Source: Cryoendolithus antarcticus (Eukaryota; Ascomycota; Dothideomycetes; Cladosporiales; Cladosporiaceae). From it: DNA of 64,000 nucleotides. Below, piece by piece: positions 42,283 through 53,647 of the stretch (the stretch's first letter is position 1; each line of letters begins with the position of its first letter). A model generated the notes under the pieces. That model saw only the letters and a program-made list of their open reading frames with translations. It did no database searches and was not told the origin of the DNA. Where the stretch lies: assembly GCA_002077065.1 (NCBI GenBank), contig NAJO01000015.1, positions 558,001-622,000 on the forward strand, written 5' to 3'. The translations under genes were made by a program, and so were the position numbers.

Positions 42283-43257
42283 CTAAATCCGTATCTTGCC
42301 TTCCGATGGCGACTGATTCTGCCAGCTTGCCAACCAATCCATACACTGAGCTTGCAGCCACGTGAAGCAGCCCTTCAGGGCTTGCACTGGAGATGATGGC
42401 GGTTCGAGCGTACCATCTTGCAGACTTCGATCCACCATGAACCTGTGTCCGGCATACGCCGGGAGGGCAGCTTTGCAGGCCTCTCCGTGCTCCGTGAGAG
42501 TATAGTTGAGTGGCTCGCTGATCTTACCGTTGATCACAACAAAGGGTTCCGCATTGGGTGGGGCGATGTCACTACAGGCTTTAACATGTTCCGTGAAGCC
42601 GTTCTTGAGCGGCTCTTGTACCTTGTCACTGACTGTCACAGTGGGTGGTGTCTTACCTTCGCAGTGACAAAGTACTCCGTCCAAGTGAACAAAGATGTCA
42701 CTCACGGAGCAGGGAATCCGGCTGTATATGCTCTCCAGAGTGCGCGACGGTGTTGACAGGCGCGGCAACATGAAGTTGCGATCCATCCACAGCTTTTCCG
42801 CCAGATGACTGACGCCTCTCTTCTCCAGGACGGTCTGTAGGCAGCCTGTGTACGATCCCAGGCTACTCTGATGAACTACGAAGCGGTGGAGTATGGATTC
42901 CGACATGCGACTAGGCAGACGGAGGATTTGACTAGGTACCCGGGCGTATTTCCTAAGCCACGCCTGGAATTCAGGCTGATATGAATCTGGACCAGACCTG
43001 TCAACAATGTCGCATGTGCGGACCCGGTACGAGATGTAGTCTTGGTGAGTGAGGTAGATCTTACGATCCGCTTCGCTGAGTTCGGTCGGGGTCTCGCAAC
43101 CGTAGTCAATACTTAGGCAGTGAGTCAGGAAGTTGCGAAGCCGTTCTGCTTCCTGCTTCTGGCTCAGAGTGAATACTCCTCGTGCGTTATCCCACTCCAC
43201 AGTGCCGAAGTACACTGGATAGCCAGTCAATGCGGATGCGCACCTATCGATGCCCAT
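42283..43257 (-). CDS. orphan 324-residue protein with internal repeat
   Basis: Intronless frame from a true ATG at 43257. I recognise no family. The N-terminal two thirds look globular (QYxS-type and aromatic-rich, several single cysteines). Near residues 210–275 two segments of about 28 residues repeat: KVQEPLKNGFTEHVKAC and KISEPLNYTLTEHGEAC, sharing EPL, TEH and AC at fixed spacing; the matching DNA lies at about 42578–42618 and 42478–42519. The C-terminus has a Trp-rich amphipathic stretch (CFTWLQAQCMDWLASWQNQ). No signal peptide or membrane segment. The length, clean ATG and internal repeat make it more likely real than chance. Confidence 0.6.
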   Translation of the reverse strand: MGIDRCASALTGYPVYFGTVEWDNARGVFTLSQKQEAERLRNFLTHCLSIDYGCETPTELSEADRKIYLTHQDYISYRVRTCDIVDRSGPDSYQPEFQAWLRKYARVPSQILRLPSRMSESILHRFVVHQSSLGSYTGCLQTVLEKRGVSHLAEKLWMDRNFMLPRLSTPSRTLESIYSRIPCSVSDIFVHLDGVLCHCEGKTPPTVTVSDKVQEPLKNGFTEHVKACSDIAPPNAEPFVVINGKISEPLNYTLTEHGEACKAALPAYAGHRFMVDRSLQDGTLEPPSSPVQALKGCFTWLQAQCMDWLASWQNQSPSEGKIRI

Positions 43258-44505
43258 GGTGAGCAGTCACGCGAGGAGCGCTGTTGGAAACAGTGTGCGA
43301 TGGGCAGATCAAAGCAGTTCCTATGTAGCCTGATGGTCGAAGTCGACGAAGTGGCGGTGGTCGATATGGATTGCTGGAAAAAGCTATCTTGTATGTTATA
43401 TTTCTGCGACGTTGGTGCGGGTTGGATGTGATAGATCATCAAAAAGTTGCGTGGAGTGCTCTCCACGACCGGTAAGAGCACAGAAAGACCAAATAAATTC
43501 CGTCCTCCTCCTCGGCCACTGAGCGTGCTGGTAAAGACCATATCGTCACGCTGTCGCACATGTCCTCGCCAAAGTCTGTCGGTATGACTGTACAGAGATC
43601 GGCCCACCATGACCTAGCTGTAAAAACGAAGCCATGTCTGAAATGTCAATTTTCCGGGTCCCAAGTGTACTCACTGATTTCGCTGGAGGTTTCTCTCGCT
43701 GCTGTCGACTGCGCCGCGACGCTTCTCGTACCAATAATCTGGACTCATCTTCGAGAACGTCTTGGAAGTCGTCTTCCAGAACCACCACCAGCCGGGCGGT
43801 GCATTTCTCTTCACGTGTGACTCTCTCGACGTAACTTCGACAAGGTAATCACTGTCATGGTGCGGTGTATATTTGCATAAAGTGCCGTAGGCTCTTGAGC
43901 GAGCCGGACCGTTATAGAGTATGCGTCTTCATGCAATGCAAGAGAACTTGGAGGCTTTTTCCAGTGCCGAGCTTGTGCCTGCACGATGGATCGACACAGT
44001 GAAGTGTTGGGAACTGGTAGTGAAGTCGCCAAACTAGTCCGTGATTGGTCGAGCTGCAGCGTGCCTTCGGAAGGCACTCGAGAGGAATCGTGCTTGACCG
44101 CCTCAAATTGGACTCAGCTGTGCTTACAGTACTTCGACTACTCCTCTACCACTCCTTGTTACCTTGTATCTCCACTGCCTCTCCAGAAGTACCTCGAGGT
44201 TACTACGGTACTATCAGCTTACCTGGGGCAGCGGGACATCTCTCTGCCGTGTTCGTGAGAGTCGAAGAAGTCAACGACAAGCCTGCTCTCTCTCACCGAT
44301 GCTGCACGACAAAATCCACTATTGCAGGTGTCATTATAGTAGCATACGCGCAGTCAGATTTTTGGAGAAAGGCGGTCGACATCCCACCAAAATCGGCGCT
44401 AATCGATAGCGGGCCGCCGCCCCACAACAAATTTCTTACGACTTTCGCCGCTTTGCAACACAACTTTTACCTCCGCTCGACATCCCCCACACGCCTGAGT
44501 ACACC
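43258..44505. other. 1.25-kb divergent spacer before eEF3
   Basis: Promoter space for the orphan gene (reverse) and eEF3 (forward). Only short shadows of frames; the final 100 bases are pyrimidine-rich, as expected for a highly expressed fungal leader. Confidence 0.5.
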
Positions 44506-47500
44506 ATGGCGCCCTCACTCGAAGTTGGTGACGCCCACTCGGCGTCCCAAATCAAGTCGGAGAACAAGCAGAGCACTGCTGTGCTCGAGCAGCTCCTCAG
44601 CAAATTGTCCGTCAGCAAGGGCGGCGACGACTCGAAAGGCTTTGCACAAGAAATCGCCCTCTTCATCAATGGCGATATCGAAGAGGAGGCGGCCCCGACG
44701 AAGTTCGTCGAGGGTATCAAGAAGATGCTGAACAACAAGAAGGACGCCACCGCCCGCCAGAACGCCTGCGAGACTGTGGCCACCATCGCTTCACACTCCG
44801 ACGTTTCCGTCGTTGTACAGCCTCTCCTCGTCTCGCTACTACCCAACATCCTCGCGGCTGTTGGCGATAAGATGTCACCCGTTAAGGTGGCCGCACAAAA
44901 CGCCGCATTGTCCATCACGAAGGCCATCAACCCCAACGCTGTGAAGGTCGTCATCCCGCACTTCATCCACAGCATCCGCAACGCACAGAAGTGGGCCGAG
45001 AAGATGACCGATCTACTGTGTATCGAGGCTCTCGCCGAGTCCGCGCCTGTGCAGACTGGTCTCCGTGTGCCTGATCTCATCCCCATCGTCTCCGAGGCAA
45101 TGTGGGACACCAAGCCCGAAGTCAAGAAGCACGCATACGGCACGATGGAGAAGGTCTGCCAGCTTATCTCGAACAGAGATATCGAGCGCTTCATCCCCGA
45201 ACTGATCAAGTGTATCGCAATCCCCGAGAACGTCCCGGAGACCATTCACTTGCTCGGTGCCACCACCTTCGTCACCGACGTGCACGAGCCGACACTCGCC
45301 ATCATGACTCCTCTACTCGAGCGTGGTCTGAAAGAGAGGGAAACCGCCATCAAGCGCAAGTCGGCTGTCATTGTCGACAACATGTGCAAGCTCGTCGAGG
45401 ATCCCAAGATCGTGGCTGCTTTCCTGCCCAAGCTTATGCCTCAGCTCACCTACAACCACGACAACTTGGCTGATCCCGAGGCTCGTGAGAAGACGAAGCA
45501 GGCATACGACACCCTCGTCCGTGTCGGCCACGTCGTTGATGGCAAGATCCCCGAGGTGTCGCGCGACGGTGATGTTGCCACCATCCTCGGCAAGCTCACT
45601 GACATTCTCAGCTACAAGCACAAGAACGCTGTCGACAAGTTCAAGCCTGCGCTCGAGTACGTCTCCGCCATTGGCGGCCACTTGGTCGATGACCGCGACT
45701 TTGAGCCGCTCAGCTGGACTACCCATCTCCTACCATACATTGTCTCCATTGTCGGTGACGCTGATGGTCCAGGCATCGTGGACACTCTCCGCAAGCGCTC
45801 TCTCCCTGCCGACATGGTCGAGGATGAGACCGAGGCTGACGAGGAGGATGGCGAGGATCTCTGCAACTGCACATTCAACTTGGCCTATGGTGCTAAGATT
45901 CTACTGAATCAAACCACTCTCCGCCTTAAGCGTGGTCAGCGTTACGGTCTCCTCGGCCCCAACGGTTCCGGCAAGACGACTCTCATGCGCGCTATCAACA
46001 ATGAGCAAGTCGAGGGTTTCCCCAAGCAGAGCGAAGTCAAGACTGTCTACGTCGAGCACGATCTTGATTCCGCTGACACTGAAATGACGACCATCGGCTG
46101 GACCCAGATGAAGCTGAAGAGCGTGGGCATCGAGCTGACTGATGCTGAGGTCAAGCAGACTCTGCTCGACTTCAACTTCGATGACAAGCAGATCGAGGGC
46201 GCCATTACTGCGCTCTCTGGTGGGTGGAAGATGAAGCTCGCGCTTGCTCGTGCTGTGTTCGAGAAGCCCGACATCCTCTTGCTTGACGAGCCGACGAACC
46301 ATCTGGACGTCGTCAACGTCAAGTGGCTCGAGGACTACCTGATCAACTCGCCTTGCACGTCTATTATCATCTCCCACGACAGCCGCTTTTTGGACGATGT
46401 GGTTCAGCACGTCATCCACTACGAGCGCTTCAAGCTGAAGCGTTACCGTGGCAAGCTCTCCGAGTTCGTCAAGCGTGTGCCTTCCGCCAAGTCGTACTAC
46501 GAGCTCAGTGCATCCGATATGGAGTTCAAGTTCCCCGAGCCCGGATTCCTCGAGGGTGTCAAGACCAAGGCGAAGGCTATCGTCCGTGTCACCAACATGT
46601 CGTTCCAATACCCCGGTACCGATAAGCCACAGATTCAGGACATCACCTTCCAGTGCTCGCTCGGCTCCCGTATCGCTGTCATCGGTCCCAACGGTGCTGG
46701 CAAGTCTACTCTCGTCAACGTCCTTACTGGTGAGCTCATCCCAACTGGTGGTGATGTCTACCAGCACGAGAACATCCGTATTGCCTACATCAAGCAGCAT
46801 GCTTTCGCCCACATTGATCACCACCTCGACTTGACGCCATCCGAGTACATTCAATGGCGCTTCCAGACTGGTGAGGATCGCGAGACGATGGACCGTGCCA
46901 ACAAGATTGTTACCGACGAGGATGAGAAGGCTATGGACAAGATCTACCGCATCGAGGGCTCGCAGCGTCGTGTCATCGGCGTGCACTCGCGCAGAAAGTT
47001 CAAGAACTCGTACGAGTACGAGTGTTCGTTTGCTCTCGGAGACAACGTCGGTCTCAAGAACGAGCGCTGGACACCCATGATGACTGCCGACAACGCCTGG
47101 ATCCCGCGTACCGAGCTCATCGCCTCGCATCAGAAGATGGTGGCTGATGTTGACCAGAAGGAGGCCCTCGCATCCGGTCAGTTCCGCCCGCTTGTCCGCA
47201 AGGAGATCGAGCAGCATTGCGCCAACTTCGGCATCGACACTGAGCTTGTCTCTCACTCCCGCATGCGTGGTCTCTCCGGCGGTCAGCGTGTCAAGGTCGT
47301 TCTCGCCGCCTGCTCGTGGCAGCGACCTCACTTGATCGTCCTCGATGAGCCGACCAACTACCTCGACCGCGACTCCCTCGGCGCTCTCTCCAAGGCCATC
47401 AAGGCTTTCGAGGGTGGTGTCATCATCATCACGCACTCGGCTGAGTTCACCAAGGACTTGACTGAGGAGGTGTGGGCTGTCACCAACGGCCGCATGGCTG

Positions 47501-47712
47501 CTTCCGGCCACAACTGGGTGCAGGGTCAGGGCGCTGGACCGCGTCTGAAGGGTGATGAGGATGAAGAGGAGAAGTTCGATGCTATGGGCAATAAGATCGA
47601 GAGCACGAAGAAGAAGGCTAAGCTTACTTCTGCGGAGTTGAGGAAGAAGAAGAAGGACCGCATGGCCCGGCGTAAGAGGGGTGAGGAGGTGTTCTCGGAT
47701 GAGGATGATTAG
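44506..47712 (+). CDS. TEF3: translation elongation factor 3 (eEF3), ABC-F-type ATPase
   Basis: Intronless, 1068 residues, start in CACCATGG. HEAT repeats occupy the N-terminal third. Two ABC domains follow: Walker [10 protein letters not shown] near residue 484 with signature [14 protein letters not shown] and [11 protein letters not shown], then Walker [10 protein letters not shown] near 727 with signature [13 protein letters not shown] near 923 and [10 protein letters not shown]. The chromodomain-like insert of eEF3 lies inside the second cassette, and the C-terminus is Lys/Arg-rich ([15 protein letters not shown]). It binds the ribosome, releases E-site tRNA and is essential in fungi but absent from animals and plants. 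Strong C/G third-base preference fits very high expression. Confidence 0.98.
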   Translation: MAPSLEVGDAHSASQIKSENKQSTAVLEQLLSKLSVSKGGDDSKGFAQEIALFINGDIEEEAAPTKFVEGIKKMLNNKKDATARQNACETVATIASHSDVSVVVQPLLVSLLPNILAAVGDKMSPVKVAAQNAALSITKAINPNAVKVVIPHFIHSIRNAQKWAEKMTDLLCIEALAESAPVQTGLRVPDLIPIVSEAMWDTKPEVKKHAYGTMEKVCQLISNRDIERFIPELIKCIAIPENVPETIHLLGATTFVTDVHEPTLAIMTPLLERGLKERETAIKRKSAVIVDNMCKLVEDPKIVAAFLPKLMPQLTYNHDNLADPEAREKTKQAYDTLVRVGHVVDGKIPEVSRDGDVATILGKLTDILSYKHKNAVDKFKPALEYVSAIGGHLVDDRDFEPLSWTTHLLPYIVSIVGDADGPGIVDTLRKRSLPADMVEDETEADEEDGEDLCNCTFNLAYGAKILLNQTTLRLKRGQRYGLLGPNGSGKTTLMRAINNEQVEGFPKQSEVKTVYVEHDLDSADTEMTTIGWTQMKLKSVGIELTDAEVKQTLLDFNFDDKQIEGAITALSGGWKMKLALARAVFEKPDILLLDEPTNHLDVVNVKWLEDYLINSPCTSIIISHDSRFLDDVVQHVIHYERFKLKRYRGKLSEFVKRVPSAKSYYELSASDMEFKFPEPGFLEGVKTKAKAIVRVTNMSFQYPGTDKPQIQDITFQCSLGSRIAVIGPNGAGKSTLVNVLTGELIPTGGDVYQHENIRIAYIKQHAFAHIDHHLDLTPSEYIQWRFQTGEDRETMDRANKIVTDEDEKAMDKIYRIEGSQRRVIGVHSRRKFKNSYEYECSFALGDNVGLKNERWTPMMTADNAWIPRTELIASHQKMVADVDQKEALASGQFRPLVRKEIEQHCANFGIDTELVSHSRMRGLSGGQRVKVVLAACSWQRPHLIVLDEPTNYLDRDSLGALSKAIKAFEGGVIIITHSAEFTKDLTEEVWAVTNGRMAASGHNWVQGQGAGPRLKGDEDEEEKFDAMGNKIESTKKKAKLTSAELRKKKKDRMARRKRGEEVFSDEDD

Positions 47713-48002
47713 ACGATTGGCAAGTGGTAGTGGTGGTGTGTTTGACGGTCGATGAAGCGTGCGTGCACTGGGCGGCGTTTTGGTGGGTGGGCTGTGTTGC
47801 ACTGCTGTTTGGGTGCTGCTGTTCAGTCGTCATGATTTCCGAAACGGAATAGAGTAGACGTCGAGCCTGGCTGCTGGTGGTACTTCATCGTGCTGCTGGA
47901 GCCGGCTTGATTTAGACCAGGAAAAGTGTACCACGGCGGTTTATGCAATCACAGTTCATGTTTCATGATTCGGATTCGTTTGCTTCCCAGGTATGACAAC
48001 GA
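47713..48002. other. convergent spacer eEF3 / YogA-like
   Basis: 290 bp of 3' flanks. Nothing else is seen. Confidence 0.6.
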
Positions 48003-49214
48003 CTATAGTTTGCTCTTGCCTGCTTTGACGTCCGACTCCCTCGCTACCTCAATCACCAGCTTTCCGAATTGTTTCGCCGCTTTCATGTCTTCGAATAGCG
48101 AGTCAATACCATCCAAGTTGTCCAGCCCGCTCACATGCCGCGACACGATGGGCTTCAGCTTCGTGTCCGCGATGAACTTCACCATATCCTTGAACTCTTT
48201 CCGCGAGCCCATGGTCGATCCTCGAACCTCGATATTCTTCAACACAGCCGACATTAGGAAAGGCATCTTGGGCGACGTCGTCATGCCGTAGATCGATATC
48301 ACGCCGCCGGCCTGTGAACAATCAGTCAGCCTCAATCTCCTGCCCGATGAGATGGGGAAACACATACTTTCAACAGCTTCGACCCCTTCTCCACCACATC
48401 TCCTCCCGCCCCATCAATGATGGCGTCAAGATACTTCCTGTCTTTCGGCAGTAAGTCAACCAACTTCTTCTCCCATCCTTTCTCCTTATAGCTCACGCCG
48501 CCCTTTGCGCCCATACTGTTCGCCCGCTGGATCTTCTCCTCGCTCCCGGACGTGACGTATACATTCGCGCCTGCTGCTACGGCAAACAGGAGTGCCATGA
48601 TCGCCACGCCGCCTCCGATCCCCGTGACGAGTATATTCCGCCCAGCTTTCGCATTCCCGGACTTCACCATCGTAGCCCTCCAAGCTGTCAGCCCCGTCAA
48701 CGGCAGCGCAGCAGCCTCAAGACTGGACAAATGCTCCGGCGCGACTTCCACCTCACTCGCATCAATCGTGACGCTCTCCCCCAACGTGCCAAGAGGATTC
48801 ATCTTCGTCCCGCCCAAGATCGCGTAGCCCGCAGGCGCCTCAGGGCCATCTGGATCACTCTCCCAGCCGCTGCCGGGGTTTATGAGCACGCGTTTGCCAA
48901 GCCATGACTTTGCGGTTGCGGAAGAGCCAGTGGAGGTTACGATGCCGGTTCCGTCTGCTAGGAGGGGCACGCCAAATTTTAGTCCTGGGTAGAGGTGTTG
49001 ACGGAGGAAGAGGTCGCGGTGGTTGAGAGCGGCGGCTGTAATTGTTATGGTGACTTCATTCGACTTTGGAGGCGAGGAGGGGAGGGTGATGTGCTGAGAC
49101 TCGTCGTCAGACCAGCTGACAGTGGATTGATTGATATGGGATAGGTACCTCGAGAGGGTAGTAGACCTGGCCGGGCTTGCCGTCTATCTTGCGGATGGAA
49201 ATTGCTTTGACCAT
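48003..49214 (-). CDS. YogA-like zinc-independent medium-chain oxidoreductase
   Basis: Exons 49214..49149, 49093..48368 and 48311..48003 give 366 residues, with junctions YYPLE-HITLPSS and KLLK-AGGVISIYG in frame. It is a medium-chain dehydrogenase/reductase: GroES-like N-terminal part with AALNHRDLFLRQHLYPG, then the nucleotide-binding motif GIGGGVAIMALLFA and the YVTSGSEEKI strand end. The catalytic-zinc cysteine and histidine set of alcohol dehydrogenases is not seen (the N-H-R-D loop replaces it), which places it with quinone oxidoreductase/YogA-type enzymes. Expected activity is NAD(P)H-dependent reduction of quinones or enones; substrate unknown. It diverges from the KPEP-repeat gene over 585 bp. 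Confidence 0.9.
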
Positions 49215-49799
49215 GGCTGCGGTTGTTATGAAAGAGCTGAATAGAGATCGTATCCTACCTGACTTCTCCAGACAGCTTTCTGCATGCACTCATGAGTTCG
49301 TAATGCCGGACACATATCAGACGTCACTCACAACCGAGGTCGATAGCTCCTTCCTTATTCCCCGATTGAGCTTTTAGTCAGCGACCCCGGCTGTAAAACG
49401 CAGCTTCACAGCCATGTCGAAGGGCGCTATCTTTGTAGGCATACAGGTTACCATATACACGGCACTCTTCCTTATCAACCTCACCTCACTTACACCCTTC
49501 GTGAAGCAATCATGTTTGGCATGTTAAGCATCCCTGCAACAGATAACAAAGTTCGCAGCATGATAGTACGCAGCCGCTATCGATGTGCTCGGCCAAAAGA
49601 CTGAGCGTGTTGCCGTGGGCATGTGAATTGAGCTTTGGGCTGCGAGACGAGAAGTGTACCTTGTCTGAAGGTAGAGAGAGCCAACAAGTAGCGTTTCCCA
49701 AGCAGCGACTCGGAGCGCCAAGTCTGGACCAAATCTCACAGGGCGACTTTGTGATCTGACAGCGAAACACTTCACCACCGCAAGCCAGACATTGGCATA
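49215..49799. other. divergent spacer
   Basis: Promoter region shared by the YogA-like gene and the KPEP-repeat gene. No other feature. Confidence 0.5.
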
Positions 49800-51044
49800 A
49801 TGGACACCTCATTCCCCCATGTGATCCGAGAAGAGTTTCAGTACCGTGATACCCTTCTTGTTGATGTTGGTGGCGAACTCAAGCGACATCCACGTGCTTC
49901 CACCTCAGAGCTGAAGCCTTTGCTGGACGGCACTGCGACCAAAGATCAAGTCGCTCACTGGTACGAGGCGCAGCTCATCCACTATGGCCTACAGCGATCG
50001 AAGGACAAGAACACCGCTAAGTTGCGCTTATCTCAAGCGCTCAGCCAGAAGAAGCTCGTCGTTCCCAGTCACATCGGCGACATGGAGGCGCAGATGCGCA
50101 AGGAGTACGCCTCGAATGTGCGCAGGGCAAAGTCTGCGGCGGCGAAGGCCGCGACTACTGACGAGAGCGCGTCGATCGGTAGCAAAGCGAAGTCGGCCAA
50201 ACGCAAAGCGGATGATGGCGACGCAGCGCATCCCCAAAAGAGGACTAAGATCACCGTCAAAGTCGACGGTGTAGAGTTGGAGATCGATCGAAGTGTGGAC
50301 GCAGCTGTAGAGCCAGCCGCCAGAGCGAAAGCTGTCAAAGCAGTGTCTAAAGCTCAGTCTACTCCAAAGCCGAAAGCTACACGAAAGTCATCTGCTCTCG
50401 ACAAACCGACACCAGCTAGCGTGAGCGCATTTTCAGCGACTCCTGCATCAACCACGAAGCAGACTCTCACCACGGAGAAACCTTCGAAAGTGAAGAAAGA
50501 GACCAAACCCAAGCCAGAGCCGAAGGTGAAGCCAGAGCCTAAGATCAAACCGGGTCCCAAGGTCAAACCCGAGCCCAGCTTCTCCCCACCTTCCCCATCA
50601 GTCCGTAACATAACAGGCGTCTACAACATCTCCTGTCCTGATCTCGAAGACCAAGCCCCAGAATGCGCCGACACCTTCCGCCTCTTTCTCTGTGTCGAAA
50701 AGACGGACAACCGCCCAGACCTCATCTGGGGCTCTTTCGACCTCGCCTGGAAATCCGGAATCCTTCGCCTAGACGATCAGTACTACGGACCAGACCAGCC
50801 ATTGCGTTTCCACTGGCGTGCAAGGGACTCCGAAACGGGCACTGTGGACTTTCGTCGCGTCTGTGAGGGGGAGATAGAGTTCAAAGGGACGGCTGAGGTG
50901 GCAGGTACTTTCACTAACCTATTTCCCGAGACTGTTGAGTTCAGCGGGAGGAGGAGGGCTGGGCCGCTGTGGAGTGGGCAGACGGCGAGGCAGTATGAAG
51001 AGGAGTGGGAGAGGATCGCTAGGGAGGGGTATGCAAGGCGCTAA
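49800..51044 (+). CDS. conserved-type fungal protein with KPEP repeats
   Basis: Intronless, 414 residues. The N-terminal 100 residues look ordered (STSELKPLLDGTATKDQVAH, HWYEAQLIHYGLQRSKDKN) and helical. The middle is Lys/Ala/Pro-rich with a nuclear-type basic patch (SKAKSAKRKADD, QKRTK) and an imperfect KPEPKVKPEPKIKPGPKVKP repeat encoded at about 50510–50580. The C-terminal 150 residues form a second ordered block starting ITGVYNISCPDLEDQ, with LIWGSFDLAWKSGILRLDD and ending SGRRRAGPLWSGQTARQY; I recall this ITGxYxIxCP...WGxFDxGxxxGxLR pattern from uncharacterised filamentous-fungal proteins. Probably nuclear; function unknown. The SAP-like guess for the N-terminus is weak. Confidence 0.75.
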   Translation: MDTSFPHVIREEFQYRDTLLVDVGGELKRHPRASTSELKPLLDGTATKDQVAHWYEAQLIHYGLQRSKDKNTAKLRLSQALSQKKLVVPSHIGDMEAQMRKEYASNVRRAKSAAAKAATTDESASIGSKAKSAKRKADDGDAAHPQKRTKITVKVDGVELEIDRSVDAAVEPAARAKAVKAVSKAQSTPKPKATRKSSALDKPTPASVSAFSATPASTTKQTLTTEKPSKVKKETKPKPEPKVKPEPKIKPGPKVKPEPSFSPPSPSVRNITGVYNISCPDLEDQAPECADTFRLFLCVEKTDNRPDLIWGSFDLAWKSGILRLDDQYYGPDQPLRFHWRARDSETGTVDFRRVCEGEIEFKGTAEVAGTFTNLFPETVEFSGRRRAGPLWSGQTARQYEEEWERIAREGYARR

Positions 51045-51268
51045 CGTGGGTATGGGTTGGGGTCAAGAAATAGAAAGATCATGTAGCTTACTTCTGTCGG
51101 CAGAGTATAGCACGCTGTTCCCGGGTTTGGCTGTGGAGCGATTATTGTGGTCTATTCGGCTGGGTATGTACAGGTATGGTGATGCTAGGAAACAGGCAAT
51201 GAAGCCTACGAACGCCGCGCTAGTCTGCCAAAGGAAGTGCAGCCAAGGAGGTCGAGATGGCGAAGCGT

Positions 51269-53035
51269 CTATGCGGCCACTCGTCGGGTGAAGCTTAGAA
51301 GTAGATCGTCCTAGAGATGTCAGCAGAGCGCTAGCGGTATCAATTGCATTGGGTCCGGCCCACCATAGGAAACAGTGTGGCGAACACACGAATTTCTTCC
51401 GATCTGTCCGTGACAGTGTGGTGCATATCGAAGTTCGCCGACAGGAGATGAATCATGAGCTGGATTGCAGGTCAGCAAGGATCTCTCAAACAAGTGTATC
51501 GTGTGACATACCATCAAGTTCATGACCGCGTACGTCTGACCTAGGCAGTAATGCGGCCCAGTGCCAAAGACCAGCCAGTTCTTGCCTTGCTCCTCAGCAT
51601 CACCTTCAATCCACCGCTCAGGTGCCCACTCATCAGCACCGCCGTGCGAGCCGTATGCCTCGTTGTCGTGCAGCGAACGCCACAACGAAGGAATAATCAT
51701 CGATCCCTTGGGCGCTGTGTACTCTGGAGTAATCGGGAATGGCTTCTTGACTTTGTAGGGGACCATGGTCACAGGCGGTCGGTAGCGAAGCGTCTCCTTG
51801 ACAACTGCGCGAGTGTACGCCATGTTATCCAAATCATCGATTTGCACTGCGCCATACTTGCCATAGCGGTCGCCCATAATTTGATTGCCCTCGGCGCGCA
51901 CCTTCTCGAGAGCATCCGGGCGGTCGGCCAAGAGCTGCAGCAGCCAGCTGCATGCAGAGCTGGTGGCATCCTGAGATGCGAACAGAAAGGTGAACAGAGT
52001 CATGGAGATCTCGAAGTCGGTGAACCCTCGGAGGACCTGAGCTGGCTTCTCTTCGCTGGGCACTGACTCGCCGCGCTCGATCCTTTGGCGGTACTGCTCA
52101 CTCTCCATCATCTGAAGGATCCAGCGATCCAGAATACACTCTGCTTTGGCACCCGAGGACTTCATGCGGATCTTTGCTTTCGCGGCACATGAAGCAAAAG
52201 CCTCCAGCACTTTGTCGGCAGCTTTCTTACCATACCACGTCTTGGTGAACGGGATGATGATCGGGAAGTTGACGAGTTCCATAGCAGCAGTGATGTTGTA
52301 GTAATCGTCGGCGATCTCCTTGACCTGCGAGTGTGACATGTAGTGGCCCACAAACGTCCGGCAAGACAGAGCGCACATCAGCTCGCGTAGGATGTACACT
52401 GACTTCTCGCCTCCCTTATCCGGACCTGCTCCTGACTTCTCCTTTCTCGCCTTCTCCGACGATTGGAAAAAGCTCTCGAAATATTGCTCGTAGACCTCTT
52501 GCTGACCAGGTAGATATCCAGTCAACGCTTGGCGCGTGAAGAGTCCGTTCAGACCCTTTCTGTATTCGACATGTGCTTTACCGTCGAGGAACACCCAATT
52601 CTCGGGGCGAAGGAGCTTCGACGCCACCTCCACCACACAGGGCTTGACGTATGCAGGTGCATTGAAGATCTGGCGCGCAACGTCTCGTGTCGAGCCCATG
52701 ATCACGAAGATGTGGAACACGCTAACACAGCTCAAGGGTGCCGACATCCATTGCTTGTGGTATGCCTCGAATTTGGGGTCAACGCTCTGAAGGAAGGGTC
52801 CGATGAAGGGCATCTTCCATGCTGGACCAGAGAGTACGCCCTTGTTGCGCCAGTAGGCGATTTGGTCATAGACCACCGCCGCAGCAAGGAGCGTGAAGAG
52901 CACACTCCAGATGTTGACGCCATTGGTGATGTTACTAAGGAATCCTGTTTGTGCCTTCGCACCTACGAGTCGGTCGAGTGTCGCGGAAGGCAGGTTTGTG
53001 GTGGAGGCGTTGAACGCCTCCATAATCGAAGCCAT
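51269..53035 (-). CDS. ERG5: sterol C-22 desaturase, cytochrome P450 CYP61 (ERG5)
   Basis: Exons 53035..51512, 51459..51364 and 51310..51269 with introns of 52 and 53 nt give 553 residues. An N-terminal membrane anchor (VNIWSVLFTLLAAAVVYDQI) precedes the CYP61 blocks GPAWKMPFIGPFLQSVDPKF and RPENWVFLDGKAHVEYRKGL. The I-helix is FASQDATSSA, the ExxR helix VVKETLRYRPP, and the heme-binding loop FGTGPHYCLG with the Cys thiolate ligand. The last two small exons restore the conserved end VFATLFP-M-DDLLLSFTRR. It introduces the C-22 double bond late in ergosterol synthesis in the ER. CYP51 was considered and excluded by these blocks. It diverges from MDM34 across 612 bp. Confidence 0.96.
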
Positions 53036-53647
53036 CGTCTTCTTCCCGCGCGTTCACGCCTTCCGAGATCCAATGCTTCACCGCCACCAAGCTCGGTCTC
53101 AATGGACTGGATTTCTCCTGGTCGTAGGGTTGTTATAGTCCTGTGAGGTGTACCTCGGATGTACGAGTGCAACAAAAGCGAGCGACAATGTCCCAGTGGG
53201 CAGACGAGCGAGAGAGGGCGCAATGCAGGAAATGAAGCGAGGCAATATCCCAATGCGATTATTCACAATCAGACCATTTTACTCTCTGCACCTGCATAAG
53301 TTTATCCCCGCTAACGCCTATTGGCTCGGCCTGGAGCGACGGAAGGTGCGAACTGCCGGGAATGTGGTCGGAGCTTCGCAGATCAAGGAACAACAATAAT
53401 TGTCGCACAGATGTCGCATACACCATATGCACCGCAGTGACCGTCGCGTCCTGATTTCTCTGAGCTGGCGATGGAAAATGCCTTGTCAGCGAGTGGCTCA
53501 CTGCTCGACATCTGTTGCTAGACTTGCACAGGACCATCACCAACAAAGGCACGCGACCAGATAGCCCACCTGACTTGGGCTTCATTGATACTACCCGGGA
53601 AGGAAGCCAGACGAGAACCCTGACCACGGAGAGGCGATACTGCCAAG
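53036..53647. promoter_or_regulatory. bidirectional spacer ERG5 / MDM34
   Basis: 612 bp between divergent starts. An inverted CCAAT box (ATTGG) lies at about 53320. No clear sterol response element was recognised by eye. Confidence 0.4.

Noticed and set aside
45901..47802. 633-codon open frame antisense to eEF3
   Set aside because: It mirrors the strongly biased codon usage of eEF3 on the other strand (C/G third bases suppress antisense stops). The translation has no domain character and is Leu/Val/Asp-rich, as expected for such shadows.
51269..53035. CYP51 (ERG11) identity for the P450
   Set aside because: The N-terminal GPAWKMPFIGPFLQSV, WVFLDGKAHVEYRKGLNGLF and FGTGPHYCLGQTY blocks match CYP61/ERG5 rather than CYP51.
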